From: Chamaelirium japonicum
Lineage: Eukaryota > Streptophyta > Magnoliopsida > Liliales > Melanthiaceae
Assembly: GCA_947650365.1 (NCBI GenBank)
Contig: OX393555.1
Location: forward strand, 77,877,995-77,941,994
DNA: 64,000 bases
Direction of reading: 5' to 3'
In this document: positions 1-12,149 of the stretch, piece by piece
How the letters are laid out: each line of letters starts with the position of its first letter
Numbering within the stretch: position 1 is the first letter of the stretch
Translations under genes and position numbers: made by a program
Notes under the pieces: model-generated
The model's input: only the letters and a program-made list of their open reading frames with translations
Database searches by the model: none
Told to the model about the DNA's origin: nothing

Positions 1-215
1 CTTCGTGGGCCCACCAGGCAGGGCCGGTGGGTCCCGTGGTAGTCTTCGTGGGCTCACCAGGCAGGGCCGGTAGGTCCCGTGGTAGTCTCCGGGGGCCCAC
101 CAGGCAGGGCCGGTGGGTCCCGCTGTGATCTCCGGGGGCCCACCAGGCAGGGCCGGTGGGTCCCGCTGTGGTCTCCGGGGGCCCACCAGGCAGGGCCGGT
201 GGGTCCCGCTGTTGG
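1..215. repeat. 43-bp tandem repeat inside the LTR (left copy)
   Basis: Five units start at 1, 44, 87, 130 and 173, an exact 43-base period. Each unit contains the GC-rich core GGCAGGGCCGGTGGGTCCCG with small variants. The array lies in U3 of the LTR. Confidence 0.93.
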
Positions 216-244
216 CAACCTTCTTACCAAAATTTGCACCCACA
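1..244 (-). repeat. 3' LTR of element 1 (partial, U3 end)
   Basis: These 244 bases match 11935-12178 without indels and with two substitutions. On the minus strand the LTR begins TGTGGGTGCAAATTTTGG at position 244. The rest of this LTR lies left of the window. Confidence 0.92.
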
Positions 245-258
245 GTTACCCCCTCCAA
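245..258 (-). other. Polypurine tract of element 1
   Basis: On the minus strand GGAGGGGGTAAC directly abuts the 3' LTR start TGTGGGTGC. The same junction occurs in element 2 just before 42980. The position and purine run fit the plus-strand DNA primer of the family. Confidence 0.85.
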
Positions 259-365
259 GTTAGCTAGAGGCTACTTTAGCTGGCTTGGATTTTGGTGCAA
301 AAAACAGCAACCCCCTGTCTAGAAAAGGCACAAAGAGGCTTGTCGAAATGTTAGTATAAAAAAGG

Positions 366-1602
366 CTGATCGGTCAAATTTGACCGATCGGTCAAATTTG
401 ACCAAACGGTCAGTTTCGACCGGTCAAGGATTGTGTGATCGGTCAAAAAACATGCTTTTTTGATCGATCCAGTGGAAAATTGACCGATCGGTTGATTTTG
501 ACCGATCGGTCAATTTTGACCGATCGGTCAAATTTGACCGATCGGTTAAATTTGATCGAACGGTCAATTTCAACCGGTCAAGGATTAGGTGATCGGTCAA
601 AAAACATGGTTTTTTGACTGATCCAGTGGAAATTTGACCGATCGGTTGATTTTGACCGATCAGTCAAATTTGACCGATCGGTTAAATTTGACCGAACGGT
701 TAATTTCAACCGGTCAAGGATTAGGTGATCGGTCAAAAAACATGGTTTTTTGATCGATCCAGTGGAAATTTGACCGATCGGTTGATTTTGACCGATCGGT
801 CAATTTTGACCGATCGGTCAAATTTGACCGATAGGTTAAATTTGACCGAATGGTCAATTTCAACCGGTCAAGGATTAGGTGATCGGTCAAAAAACATGGT
901 GTTTTTGACCGATCCAGTGGAAATTTGACCGATCGGTTGATTTTGATCGATCGGTAAATTTTGACCGATCGGTCAAATTTGACCGATCGGTTAAATTTGA
1001 CCGAACGGTCAATTTCAACCGGTCAAGGATTGGGTGATCGGCAAAAACCCACAGTTTTTAGCCAGATCCAGTGGAAAATTAACCGATCGGTTGATTTTGA
1101 CCGAACGGTCAACTTTGACCGTTCGGCTAAAATCAGCCGGTCAAGGTTTGGGTGATCGGCAAAAACCCTCAGTTTTTAGCCAGATCCAGTAGAAAATTGA
1201 CCAATCGGTTGATTTTGACCGAACGGTCAATTTCAACCGGTCAAGGAGTGGGTGATCGGCAAAAAACCTTAGTTTTCCGCCTGATCCAGTAGAAAATTGA
1301 ACGATCGGTTGATTTTGACCGAACGGTCAAGTTTGACCGTTCGGCTAAAATCAGCCGGTCAAGGCTTGGGTGATCGGCATAAACCCACAGTTTTTAGCCA
1401 GATCCAGTAGAAAATTGACCGATCGGTTGATTTTGACCGAACGGTCAAGTTTGACCGTTCGACTAAAATCAGCCGGTCAAGGTTTGGGTGATCGGCAAAA
1501 ACCAACAGTTTTTAGCCAGATCCAGTAGAAAATTGACCGATCGGTTGATTTTGACCGAACGGTCAAGTTTGCCCATTCGGCTAAAATCAGCCGGTCAAGG
1601 TT
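366..1602. repeat. Minisatellite built on the palindrome GACCGATCGGTC
   Basis: About nine longer units can be counted from the anchor GTGATCGG(T)CAAAAA near 435, 589, 724, 879, 1034, 1151, 1250, 1369 and 1489. Spacings are about 154, 136, 155, 155, 117, 99, 119 and 120 bases, so unit length varies. Within units the motif TTTGACCGATCGGTCAAA, a perfect 18-base palindrome, recurs with variants such as GACCGAACGGTC. The array lies in the 3' untranslated region of element 1, between the antisense gene and the polypurine tract. Its left half uses GATCGGTCAAAAAACATG and its right half GATCGGCAAAAACC, so two subfamilies have been amplified separately. Confidence 0.93.
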
Positions 1603-1936
1603 AGTCTTGAACCTGTACTTTTGAGGAAGTGGTATAGCTTGTACTTTTCCTTTGATCTTTGGCAGTCTTGAATATCGATGGAGTTTGATTTTTTCTGCTC
1701 TGAATCTTTGGTTTGCCTGAATGTAACTTTGAACCGGCGGACCGGTTCACTCGGACCGGTGGTTTGCTTGGTCTGGTGGTTCGAGTGGACCGGTGGTCTG
1801 ACGCTTCGTCTGGCCCCAACTGTTCGTCTGGTTTTGCGCTTGCTACGGATGGATGCCACGTGTACCTACAAAAACACGCGATTTGATATGGTGAAGACAC
1901 GTGTCTTCTCGATTTTTGCACCGGTTTTACCCTGGG

Positions 1937-1943
1937 TATATAA
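1937..1943 (+). promoter_or_regulatory. TATA box for the antisense gene of element 1
   Basis: TATATAA lies about 100 bases before the plus-strand ATG at 2045, the usual plant spacing for a TATA box plus a short 5' leader. It faces away from the element's own LTR promoter. Assignment is by position only. Confidence 0.45.
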
Positions 1944-2044
1944 TTTTTCTCGCTGTCTTTTTTCGCCTCACGCTCTCAGAATTTTTCGAAGTCCAGATTC
2001 TTTGCTTCCCATCTCTCGTTCTTCATCTCCCTTTGATCGGTCAA

Positions 2045-4847
2045 ATGGCGTCTTCGGGTAGTTCGAAGAAGAGTGCAGTTCCTTCCAAGAGGAAGGGCAA
2101 GGAAGTTGTCGAGGTCTCTTCTGCTCCGAAGGGCCGAGGCAAAGGCAAGGCCGAATTGATCAAGCTTGGCCAACTGGGCAAGAGACACCAAGGAGTGGGA
2201 TTCGCTACTGCACCGTCAAGGCCAGAGCAGATCCCCAAGGCTAAGTTTGTTCTCTTCCCGTAGCTACCTTTGGCGGCGGAGCCTGAGTTTGGGTACAACA
2301 TCGGCAGTAAACTTACAGATGCAAAGAGGAAGAAGCTGCATGAGTTGCTGTCATTTTTCACAGAGGGAAAGGCTCGACCAGCGCTTCCGGGTGTTTTATT
2401 CGCTTTTGGCGTTGATAGGCGGACAGTCTTTGTTTCGTGGGCGAGCAAGGAGCAAGTGATGGGAACCATCGTCACGATCGGCCAGCTCAACTGTGGACTG
2501 CGCCTTCCGCTGCCTCCTTTCGCCGTGAGGTTGCTGAACACCTCCGGTCTCTGTCCCGGACAGGTTACTGGGAACTCCTGGAGGATCATCTACGCTTTCT
2601 GTCGCGTAGAGTCGGACTTCCAGAAGGAACTTAGGGAATGCTACTCCAGCCTCCCTGAAGGTGAAGAAGCTCGAATCGAGCTGGGATATTTCTTTTATCA
2701 CTACCGATGGGCCTGGAGGAAGGATAGCCCGTTCTACTATCTGACAGGTGTTACTGCCCTCCGCCCGATTTTTGACACCATTGGCTCCGACAAGCTTTAC
2801 ACAAACTGGCCGCTGTCGGTGTCTGGTGCGTGGACTCCTCTGTCAGTACCGGAGGTTCCCCGATACAAGGTGCACAAAGAGACTGATATGTACTGCACAG
2901 GAGGAGCTCTCTCTTGGCCTCCAGAGCGAGTAGGGGTCCTTGACAACCTCTTCTTGGAGTTGACATGCGGGACTCGATCTTGGAAACAGTTCTCGAATTG
3001 CCCGGTTAGACATGGCAAAGCCAACCTTCTCCATCGATCGAAGCTTCGCTACGAAGATAATGAGGTCATCTACTCAGATTACGAGGAGGACCCTCAGTCT
3101 GGAAAAATTGTTAGAAGGCTTCGATTCGAGAAGAAGGCTTATAGAGCCAGGCGTGCACTTCCCTCAGAGGAGAAATTGGTGATACCTCGCCAAGGCCCAG
3201 CAAAGAAGAAGAGGAAAATCCCGATTAAGCAGGAGGATGATGAGAAGAAAAAGGATGAGGAAGATGAAGAGGAAGTAGAGAGAGAGGAAGGTGGAGGTAA
3301 AGATGAAGAGAATGCAGATGGTGATGATGATGATAATGAAGATGTCGAAGGCGATGAAGAGGATGGCGAAGATGATAATGAAGATGGGGGTGGTGAGGAA
3401 GAAATTCCTCCCACCCCCACTGATGGTGGCCAAGGACGTGGGGATGGTGAGGAAGAAATTCCTCCCACCCCCACTGGTGGTGCTGATGAGGAATCGCAGC
3501 CTATCCTCATAGACGAGGGTAAGGCTCGCAAGATGGAGGGAGTGATGGACGCAACAGGCGATGGCCCCAAAGTGATTCCTACTTATCACTTTGGGGAATT
3601 GAAGAAGAACCCCCTGCGTTTCAAGATCAAGATATCGGGGAGTGGTGGGGTTGGAAGCAACCCCACACCCCTCGATCAGATACCTCCCAAGATTCCCCGT
3701 CTGGAAGGGGCAACTACAAGTGGGGGTGTGGAGGTTGAACAACCCCCACCCCCTTCACGATCTCTGGCTGAGGAGGTAGCTGCCATGGTGGCAGGGCTCG
3801 ATAATTCGAGCGGGCACGAGGACGAAGGGGGAGTTTCACCTCCTCGAGATGTTCCCTCTCCTGCTCACTTGGAGAGAGGAAGCCGGGTGGGTGATGCTAC
3901 CCCTCAACCCTTGCTAGAGCCAACCCCCATCAAGGAGAAATCGACCCCCAAGGGTAAGAGCTCCGACCGTGGGAAGGGAAACGCTCCTCAAGTCGAGGCT
4001 TCAGGTATCTGTACTAACTTGTTTTGATTGGCTGTCTTGTCTTTGAAGCTTGAAAATATTTGAAAATATTCTAACACTTTGATCTCTTGTGTTGTTTGCA
4101 GGTGCGCCTGTTGGCTCGACTCCGAAGATGAAGAGCTTGGGTGATGTTGACATCAACCACCCGACCAGCGTGATCCGGAAGCTTTGCAATATTCCGGAAG
4201 CGACTTTTGAAGAAGCCTTCGATCGGCTAGATGTAGTGGTATGTGCATCTGCTTGATCTTTCATTTGAGTTGTATCTTCAAAATAATTCTAACTCTCTAT
4301 TCTCCTGCAGAGCTCAGCAGTTTTGAGAATCGCAAGCTCCCTCTCTAGGAAGGCGGGAGAGTGGGAGGCTGCCTCTGAGGTAACCCGTTTGACAGCTGAA
4401 CTGAAGGCTGTGAGCGAGGAGAGAGATGGGTTGAGGGAGCTCTTGACTTTGAAGAAAACCTCTCTCAAGGCCAAGATTGAGGATCTTCGCAAGGGGAAGC
4501 TGGAGATCAAGGGGCTGCAGGACCGTTGCGAAGCGCAGGGTCACGAAATTGAATCTTTGAAGAATCGACTCTCTAAGATTGAGGACGTGTCCTGTGGTCG
4601 TACCAACGAGATCAAGGAGCTGAAAGAACGACTTGCTGCTCAATATGCTGCTTTTACTGTCAGGGAGGAGACTTCCAAGAAGGCGTTGGAGTATGCATTG
4701 TCTGAATGCAAGAGTTACAAAGAAACGGCCTAGAAAGCGGAAGAGGCACTCAGGGCACATGTCAGCAGTGTCCGATCTTCTAAAGCTTCGCTGCGAGCAA
4801 ACCTCATGGCGGATCTGAAGGAGAGAAGTCGCGTGTTCCAAGTGTAG
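2045..4847 (+). pseudogene. Antisense additional gene of the Tat-like element (Transposase_28-like N-part, coiled-coil C-part)
   Basis: This reads opposite to gag-pol. It starts with a basic Ser/Lys-rich segment (ATG at 2045). A globular region follows at about 2270-3000, with the patch LPLPPFAVRLLNTSGL and then NSWRIIYAF. This resembles the plant 'putative gypsy type transposon' domain (Transposase_28), a resemblance judged by eye. Next come a very acidic Asp/Glu stretch (about 3225-3400), Pro/Gly-rich low-complexity sequence, and a Lys/Glu-rich coiled-coil segment (about 4310-4730). Two GT-AG introns are visible (about 4005-4101 and 4239-4310), as known for antisense genes of Tat elements. 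The block looks broken at a few places. Function is unknown; Grande gene23 and other Tat additional ORFs are precedents. Confidence 0.7.
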
Positions 4848-5399
4848 CCAAGCCCTGATGTATTTCTACCTTTTCTTTGTTGTTTACACTTATAAACTCT
4901 TGACATGTAGCAGCTCATCATTGTATTTGGCAAATTCATTTTGATAATCAAAAGATCTTTTTAGTGTTTGAAAATTGAATCTCTTGAGTTGAATGTCTTT
5001 GAATGTCATGTTCTGGATAGCATTAGAATAGATACAATCTTTTGAATGTAAGGGGTCAAGTCGCAACTTGATTACCCAAACTTATTGTAACTTGAAATTT
5101 GAATTTGAATTCGTGTAACACTTGTATGTGAGGGGTTGAGTCGCAACTCAAGCACCCAAACTTGTTAGACGATAAAGAATTTGATTGAAATTAAATATTG
5201 AAATTTGAAGGTCAGTTTAACATTTGCCAGTAAGGGGTTGAGTCGCAACTCTAACACCCAAACTTGTTAAAAGACTTGGTAGCTTGAATATGGATAATTT
5301 GAAACTGCTTCAGAACTTGAATTGAAAAGCTGAACACTTGCACATTTGAACATTTGAAAGAGATCTTTATTCATCACAGAATTTACATCATGGATAGAA
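4848..5399. repeat. Spacer between antisense gene and pol with three short direct repeats
   Basis: There is no gene here. A segment of about 38 bases, AGGGGTTGAGTCGCAACTC followed by ACCCAAACTTGTTA, occurs three times (about 5049-5092, 5131-5167 and 5231-5270), spaced 82 and 100 bases apart. The rest is AT-rich with many TTGAATTTGAA-type words. Confidence 0.75.
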
Positions 5400-8300
5400 C
5401 AACTTGAGGTGTCTAGAATTCCAAGCTCGAGGCAATCTATCTCCTTCTGGTGAGATCAGTCTGTAAGAACCTTTGCCTCCAACTGATTCAACGATGTATG
5501 GACCTTCCTAGTTGGGAGCAAGCTTCCCACTACTGTGTTCTTTGGTGTTGTAAAAAACTGCTCTGAGAACTAGACTACCCACTGGGAACTGTCTCTTGTA
5601 GACTTTCTCGTCGTAGGCTCATTTGATCTTCTGTTGGTACTTGGTCACACAAAGTGAAGCTTGATCTCGTAATTCTTTAGAGGAGTCTAGATCATTGATC
5701 CGAAGTTCTTCGTTGATTCCTTCTTCAACTGCTCTGGTCTTCAGGGTACTTGATATGTTTTCTGTTGGGAGCACTGCTTCCGATCCATAGGTTAGACGAA
5801 AGGGCGAGAACCCTGTTGATCTTCTCGGAGTTGTGCGATACCCCCAAAGAACTTCAGGTAAGACCTGTTCCCATAATCCTTTTTTGCTGTTGAGTTTCTT
5901 CTTGAGTATACCAAGTATAGCTCTATTTGAGGCTTCAGCTTGACCATTGCATTGAGGATATCTTGGAGTTGAATAGAATAGCTTGATACCGTTGTTCAGA
6001 CAGAGCTCTCGGAATTTGTCGGAATCAAATTGAGCTCCATTGTCAGCAACGAGAACTTGAGGTGTACCAAATCTTGAGAAGATGTTGTGCCGAATGAATT
6101 TGATCACTTCATCGTCAGTCTCTCGGAAGAGGGGCACAGCTTCCACCCATTTGGTAAAGTAATCAGTGGCAAGCAGTAGATACTTCTTCTTGCTCGGAGT
6201 TGGAGGGAAAGGACCCAAGAAATCTAACCCCCATTGATGGAAAGGCCAGGGACTTGATAGTTGATGAAGCTCATCTGCAGGGAGATGGATAGCTCGAGTG
6301 TGTCGTTGGCATGGCTCGCATCTTTGAACAATTTGTCGAGCATCTTTTGCCATTGTAGGCCAGTAATAACCTTGTAGTTTCGTTTTAGCTTCAAGAGATC
6401 TTCCTCCCGAATGATTCCCACAAGCTCCAGAGTGGATATTAATCAGGATTGCCTGTGCTTGCTCGGGACCAAGGCACTTGAGCAACATCCCGTTGTGAGA
6501 TTTGAAGTATAGATCTTTTCCTTGTAGGATGTAGCATGGGAGCTTCCTTTGAAGCCTTCGGGCTTGATTTGGATCTTCTGGCATTTTGCCATGTTCGAAG
6601 AAGTCGAAAATTGATTGTCTCCAGTCTTCAAGCTCATTTGTAGTAGTGAGGTTCAACGTTAATTGATCTCCACCCCCAGATTTCTTTGTAGTAGTAAGGA
6701 TCTGTTGATCGGGGATGGTCTTGGGCAGTTCTTGATAATCGATTTGTATTTGCCTTCCTCCGAGTGAGTCTCCAAGAACTGAGGCAGCATTGGCTAAGGC
6801 GTCTGCTTCTCGATTCTCTGCTCTTGGAATTTGAATAAATTCAGTACTAGTAAAACGTTGTTGAAGACGTTGTACTAGGGCCAAATAATGTAGCATTCTT
6901 TCTTCTCTTGCTGTATATTCCCCGTTGATCTGCCTTATGACTAGTTGGGAGTCGCTGTAGATAATGAGTCGATCTACCCCCAGAGATTCAGCAATTTCAA
7001 GTCCAGAAAGGAGTGCTTCGTACTCGGCTTCATTGTTGGTAGCGTTGAATCCAAGGAGGACAACCTTTTGCAGATGATCGAGCTCGGGGGATATTAAGAC
7101 TATCCCAATGCCTGAACCGATCACGCTTGAAGCTCCATCAGTGTAAAGTTTCCATGGGGGATTAGCAGCAATAGCCTCGAGATTTGGATTGATTTTAACA
7201 GTTGTATTGGATGGAGGCTCGTCTTCATCTTCAAGACGCATATCAATATCTTCCTCCCAAGTGATGGGGTCTTCAACTGGAAAGTCAGCTAGAAAATCAG
7301 CAATAGCTTGACCTTTGATAGAAGTGCGAGATTCGAACTGAATCCCCAGGGAGCTCATTTCGATCACCCATTTGGTCATACGACCCGCTCTACCAGCTTT
7401 GTCAACGATATCTTTGAGTGGATGCTCTGAAATGACAGTGATCTGGTGGGAGACGAAGTAAGGTTGAAGGCGACGCGATGCAGTGAGTAAGGCTAGGATG
7501 ACCTTCTCAGGTTTTGAATAGCGAGTTTCAGCCGGAAAAAGAGTGTGACTGATATAATAGACTGGATGCTCGACGCCTTCTCTTCTACTGACTAAGACCA
7601 CACTGATTGCTTGATCAGTTACGGCGAGATAGAGCCATAAGCCTTCTTTTGGAAGTGGAGCCGTCAAGATAGGAGCTTGCACCAGATATTTCTTGATGCT
7701 TTGAAATGCTTCTTCACAAATCGGACTCCACCCTGAAGTATCCGCCTTTCGTAGTTTGTCGAAGAGAGGTTTACATTTGTCAGAAGACTTTGAGATGAAC
7801 CGATTGAGGGCAGCAAGTCTTCCAGTGAGTCGCTGCACTTCCTTTCGATTGGTAGGTGATGGCATGTCGAGGATAGCTCGAATTTGATCGGGATTGGCTT
7901 CAATACCCCTCCTGGTCACAAGATGACCCAGGAATTTGCCAGATTGAACTCCGAAAGCGCACTTAGCTGGATTGAGCTTCATACGATATTTTCGAAGAAC
8001 TTGAAAGGTTTCTGCCAGATCAGAAAGATGCTTGCTTCGTACGGAGCTCTTGGTGAGGAGATCATCGACGTAGACTTTGACGTTGCGACCGATCTGATCT
8101 TCGAACATCTTTGTGACTAACCTTTGATAGGTGGAACCAGCATTTTTGAGGCCGAATGGCATGACATTGTAGCAATAGAGGCCTCGGCTAGTCACAAAAC
8201 ACGTCTTCTCTTGATCATCAGCGTGAAGAGGAATTTGATTATACCCAGAATACCCATCCATGAAAGACAATAGCTCGTGGCCAGCAGTGGCATCGACGAG

Positions 8301-8780
8301 TCTATCTATCCTTGGCATGGGGAAAGGATCTTTGGGGTAAGCCTTGTTGAGATTGGTGAAGTCGATGCAGACTCTGACCTTCCCATTCTTCTTCGGAACA
8401 GCCACAATATTAGAGATCCAAGTAGGATACTCTACTTCTCGGATGAAGCCTGCTGCGAGTAGCTTGGTGATTTCTTCTTGAACAACAATTTGTAGCTCTG
8501 GTCGAATGGTGCGTGGCTTCTGCTTAACAGGCTTCATTTCTTCTTTGATCGCAAGTCGGTGACAAGCGTCATCTGGATTGATTCCAGGCATGTCTTCAAA
8601 GCACCAAGCAAAGACGTCGATATTGGACTGGAGGAAGGATACCATGTCTTGCGCTTCTGCGTCGCTAAGACCGGTACCAATAAAAGTTTGTCGAGGGAGA
8701 TCTCCACTGCCGATATTGATTGGGATGATTTCTTCAACTGAAGGTGATGCTTCCCATTCGATTGGTGGAGGTTCGGTCAA
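5400..8780 (-). pseudogene. pol of element 1: reverse transcriptase, RNase H, integrase
   Basis: A single open stretch of 1053 codons (5619-8780) carries most of pol, in the order RT, RNase H, zinc-binding HHCC and DDE core. Visible signatures are YVDDLL in RT, LYTDGASS in RNase H, and CEPCQRH, WGLDFLGPF and VADNGAQFD in integrase. The integrase tail with a GPYIV-type module continues to about 5400. In a live element this polyprotein part would copy the RNA into DNA and insert it. Treated as a fossil; the region as a whole is not intact. Confidence 0.93.
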
Positions 8781-8798
8781 CGGGATCTCCTTTGATTG

Positions 8799-9341
8799 CT
8801 ATTTGGAAGAGGGACCAGCTTCATCTCGTGGTCGCTTTGGAGGAGCAATGTTGATCTTTCGATTTGTCTTAGCCGCAGCAGCCTCACAAGATCTTCCAGC
8901 TTGCTGATCACCTCGAATGCAGACGATGCCTTCTCCAGTTGCAAACTTGAGTAGTTGATGATAAGAAGAGGAGATGGCATTGATCTGGTGGAGGAATAGT
9001 CGCCCGAGGATGGCGTTGTAGCTGGATACTCCTTCGACAATTGCGAACCTGACCGAGACTCGAGTCTCTCGGCTAAGATCGAGAGTGAACCTTGACTCAC
9101 CCACTGTGATGCTTTGTTCGCCGTTGAAGCCAGTGATCACCGTCGGGACGACGTCAAGGCTTTGATACTTATGTCCCAGACGTTTGAAACAGTTTGAGAA
9201 CATAATGTCGATGGAGCTCCCGGTGTCGATAAGGATCCGATTGACGGTACTTCCGTCGATGATGAGTTTCAAAACCAGGGGTCTCGGTATGGAGTATGAA
9301 CTCCTTGAAGATTGGTGTCGTTGAAGACGATGGACAGCCAA
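8799..9341 (-). pseudogene. Protease region of element 1
   Basis: This is a retropepsin-type aspartic protease with LIIDGSTVNRILIDTGSS, the DTG active-site signature. It lies between gag and RT, where Ty3/gypsy elements keep it. It overlaps the end of the gag reading frame by about 70 bases. Confidence 0.85.
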
Positions 9342-11266
9342 GCAAGACCTTCGATGGGCTTCTCGATCCAGGTATCTTCTTTGTTTGCAGTAGATCGAAC
9401 GTGGAAGATGCGCCGAATCTTTCGATCGACTTCCTTCCCAGTCACTGATTGATTATGCAACGATCCATGAATGCCCAAGACATTGGCATTCACAGTGAGA
9501 GGTGATGGGTTGGAAGAGATCTGATGAATCCAGCAAGCCTCTTTCCCCTTTGCAGAGGATCGACGTTGATCTTGTCCTTCTCTGGAGAATTCATGGAGAT
9601 GGCCTTCTCTCAGCAAGTCTTCGAGATGAAACTTTAGCCGATAGCACCGATCGGTGGAATGGCCATGGCTTCGATGGAAATCGCAATAAACAGTTTTATC
9701 AGCCGTAAACTTTGTGTTTAGCTGAAGTGGATTGGGCCTTCGAAGGAACTCCTCGTGTTGAATGCGGTCGAGTATCTGTTCGACCGGCATATTCCACTCG
9801 GTGAAAGTGGTCTTCGTTAGAGATCGACGCCCGTCATTCTTTGATCGCTTGCTGGCTGGATTGGCTGCTGCCTCAGCATTGTGAGCCTTGGCAGCATACT
9901 TGGGAGCTTCTCTCTCTGCAGGCCTTCGCTTTGTTTCTCGCCCTTTCCGAGCGACTTGATCATCTTCAACCTCGATCTCTCTCTGGATCCGATCGAACAT
10001 AGCACCCAGAGAAGGAGGAGGATTGCGGATGAAGTCGTTGTAGATGTGTAGATCGAAGCGGAGAGCGTTCTGGAAAGCCAACATGATGGCTTCATCATCC
10101 AGATATCTTCCAGAGAGGGCGGCATGCTCGTTGCGAAACCTCCTAGTGAAACTTCGGAGAGTCTCGTCAGCACCCATCCTTAGGCGATAGAGAGAGTCCA
10201 GCTTCTTCTCGGGCTTCAGATTGAGCTGATAATGCTGCACGAAGAGTTTAGCCAAAACATCGAACTGGGTGATGGACCCAGCTCGGAGATTGTGATACCA
10301 ATCAAGAGACGGCTCGTCGACACTTCCTGCGAAGGTGCGGCAGAGCACGTTGTTTTCTTCTTCATGCGGCGTTAGAGCTTGCTTGAATGCAAGGATGTGG
10401 AGAGTAGGATCTCCTCGTACGCAGTTGAATTTAGGGAGGACAGGAGTTCTCCAGCCCCTTGGGAATGTTGATTCGAAGAGGCTTCGATGTAGGGGTCCAA
10501 CAGAGGAATAGCCATCCCTACGACCATATCCTTAACCTTGAGGTGGGTCAAGGGGCAAGATCGCAAGGTCTTGCTCAGGTATTGAAGTATTTGCTGGTTG
10601 AAGTCGGTGTCGAAGGTCCGATCCGAGTCCTCGTTGAAGTGGAATGGATGGGGAAATTTGACTCTTTGAAGGAGCGCCTTTCATTTGGTGCTTCCTTGGT
10701 ATATTGAGCTTTGAAGGTGCCCTCTTGTCGCAGTTGCGGCCAGAAGATGATTGGGAAGACTCGTCATTATGGCGATCCCAAACACTCTGCTTCCAGGGGG
10801 CAGCAGAGGGAGTTGGGTCGTGTCGGATCCTCTCGAGGGCAGCAGTGCCCATTGACCTCTGTTGCTCGGAGTGAATTGAATGTCGAGGAAGGTCGACCCT
10901 CTCACTTGTAGAGGGGATAGGAAGAGCGATCCCAGCCTCAGAAGCTGCCCTTTTCAGGGCATCCCTCTCAGCAGTGAGGGTGGCGTTTTGCTTCGCCAAT
11001 TGGAGTAGTTGGAAGTCGACCGCAGAGACTTGGTAGGTCTATGGAGGGTCTTCAGCAGGAGTGGGAGCAGTTTGCCCAACCGATTGTCGTGCAAGAGGGG
11101 CGATAGGTCGGTCGACAGATCTTCCACTCCCTGAACGAACCCCCATCTCGGGGGCAGCAAGGGGCTGCCCAAAGTTGAACCTTTGACTCATCGAACGAGT
11201 CTCAGGACGTGCTTGTTGTTGAGTGTTACTTCCTTCTGGTTGACCTTGATGTTTCATCTTCGCCAT
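9269..11266 (-). pseudogene. gag of element 1
   Basis: The N-terminal part begins at 11266 with MAKMKHQGQPEG and is Pro/Gln/Ser-rich. The conserved Retrotrans_gag core (about 9900-10348) shows LDWYHNL, KKLDSLYRLRM and RFRNEHAALSG. A Cys/His zinc-knuckle-like patch, CDFHRSHGHSTDRC, follows. The core is very close to the gag of element 2 at 37.9-38.6 kb. More than one frame is used across the region, so it looks broken. Confidence 0.88.
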
Positions 11267-11399
11267 TCAGAGAGCGAAAGGTGCAACGAGAGTGCCGCCC
11301 GATCAGTTGTCTGATCAACCGAGAGGGTGAGGAAGTTTGACTATCAAGATAGGTTGTAGGCTCAACCGATCAAGTAGTAGCGGAGAGCTTGACTTTTTG

Positions 11400-11425
11400 A
11401 TCGGATCCCACAGACGGCGCCAAAC
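11400..11425 (-). other. Primer-binding site of element 1
   Basis: Immediately inside the 5' LTR the minus strand reads TTTGGCGCCGTCTGTGGGA. Element 2 has the same site with one change (TTTGGTGCCGTCTGTGGGA). The exact tRNA primer was not determined. Confidence 0.85.
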
Positions 11426-11835
11426 TGTGGGGGAAAAATCTTCGTGCCGACCCGAAGACTTTCGCAGCACCAGTCAATTGAAGTTGAAGTTGACGTCGAA
11501 GATCGTTGGTCGATCTGTTGATTGAAGTAGAAGTCTTTTGATATGCAAACAGAGAGATGCAATCAGAGAGTTTTTGACACGAGAATTGATCTCGGAGTTC
11601 AGCCGAAGCCTACGTCTCCGTGCTATAGGGTGCAACCCGAATTCACTAACACTTTTCTCCAAGTAACCTCGACAGGCCGAGTGCTACTTAAAGCCTTTTT
11701 GATCTCTTCAAAGACAAGAAGATGATCAAGTAGAGGTGAAGGGTGAGAAGATAGAAATTCCAGAGCTCTGGTTCTGAAAATCAGATCTTAGAGTGGAAAA
11801 TGGATTTTGGATCCTTTTACATTCGAAGGCTCTGC

Positions 11836-11843
11836 TATTTATA
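11836..11843 (-). promoter_or_regulatory. TATA box in the LTR of element 1
   Basis: On the minus strand TATAAATA is followed by GCAGAGCC. The LTRs of element 2 have the matching TATAAATAGCAGACC at 36624, which supports it as the conserved core promoter. Confidence 0.7.
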
Positions 11844-11891
11844 GACTTCCCGGGGAGGAATTCCGGGGCAAATGGCGGTTTCTGCTGCCGT

Positions 11892-12149
11892 ATCTGGGGA
11901 TCCTCTAGGCAGGGCCGGTGGGTCCCGTGGTAGTCTTCGTGGGCCCACCAGGCAGGGCCGGTGGGTCCCGTGGTAGTCTTTGTGGGCTCACCAGGCAGGG
12001 CCGGTAGGTCCCGTGGTAGTCTCCGGGGGCCCACCAGGCAGGGCCGGTGGGTCCCGCTGTGATCTCCGGGGGCCCACCAGGCAGGGCCGGTAGGTCCCGC
12101 TGTGGTCTCCGGGGGCCCACCAGGCAGGGCCGGTGGGTCCCGCTGTTGG
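11892..12149. repeat. 43-bp tandem repeat inside the LTR (right copy)
   Basis: Units begin at about 11892 (degenerate), 11935, 11978, 12021, 12064 and 12107, in the same 43-base register as at 1-215. Confidence 0.92.

Noticed and set aside
366-1602. CRISPR-like look of regularly spaced palindromic repeats
   Set aside because: Units vary from about 100 to 155 bases, the spacers are themselves repeats, and the host is a plant; it is a minisatellite.
3139-3742. Ser-rich and Ile/Phe-rich minus-strand frames
   Set aside because: Shadows of the Asp/Glu-coding stretch of the plus-strand antisense gene.
8277-8907. Plus-strand frames within pol of element 1
   Set aside because: They overlap the well-supported minus-strand RT and protease and show no domain.
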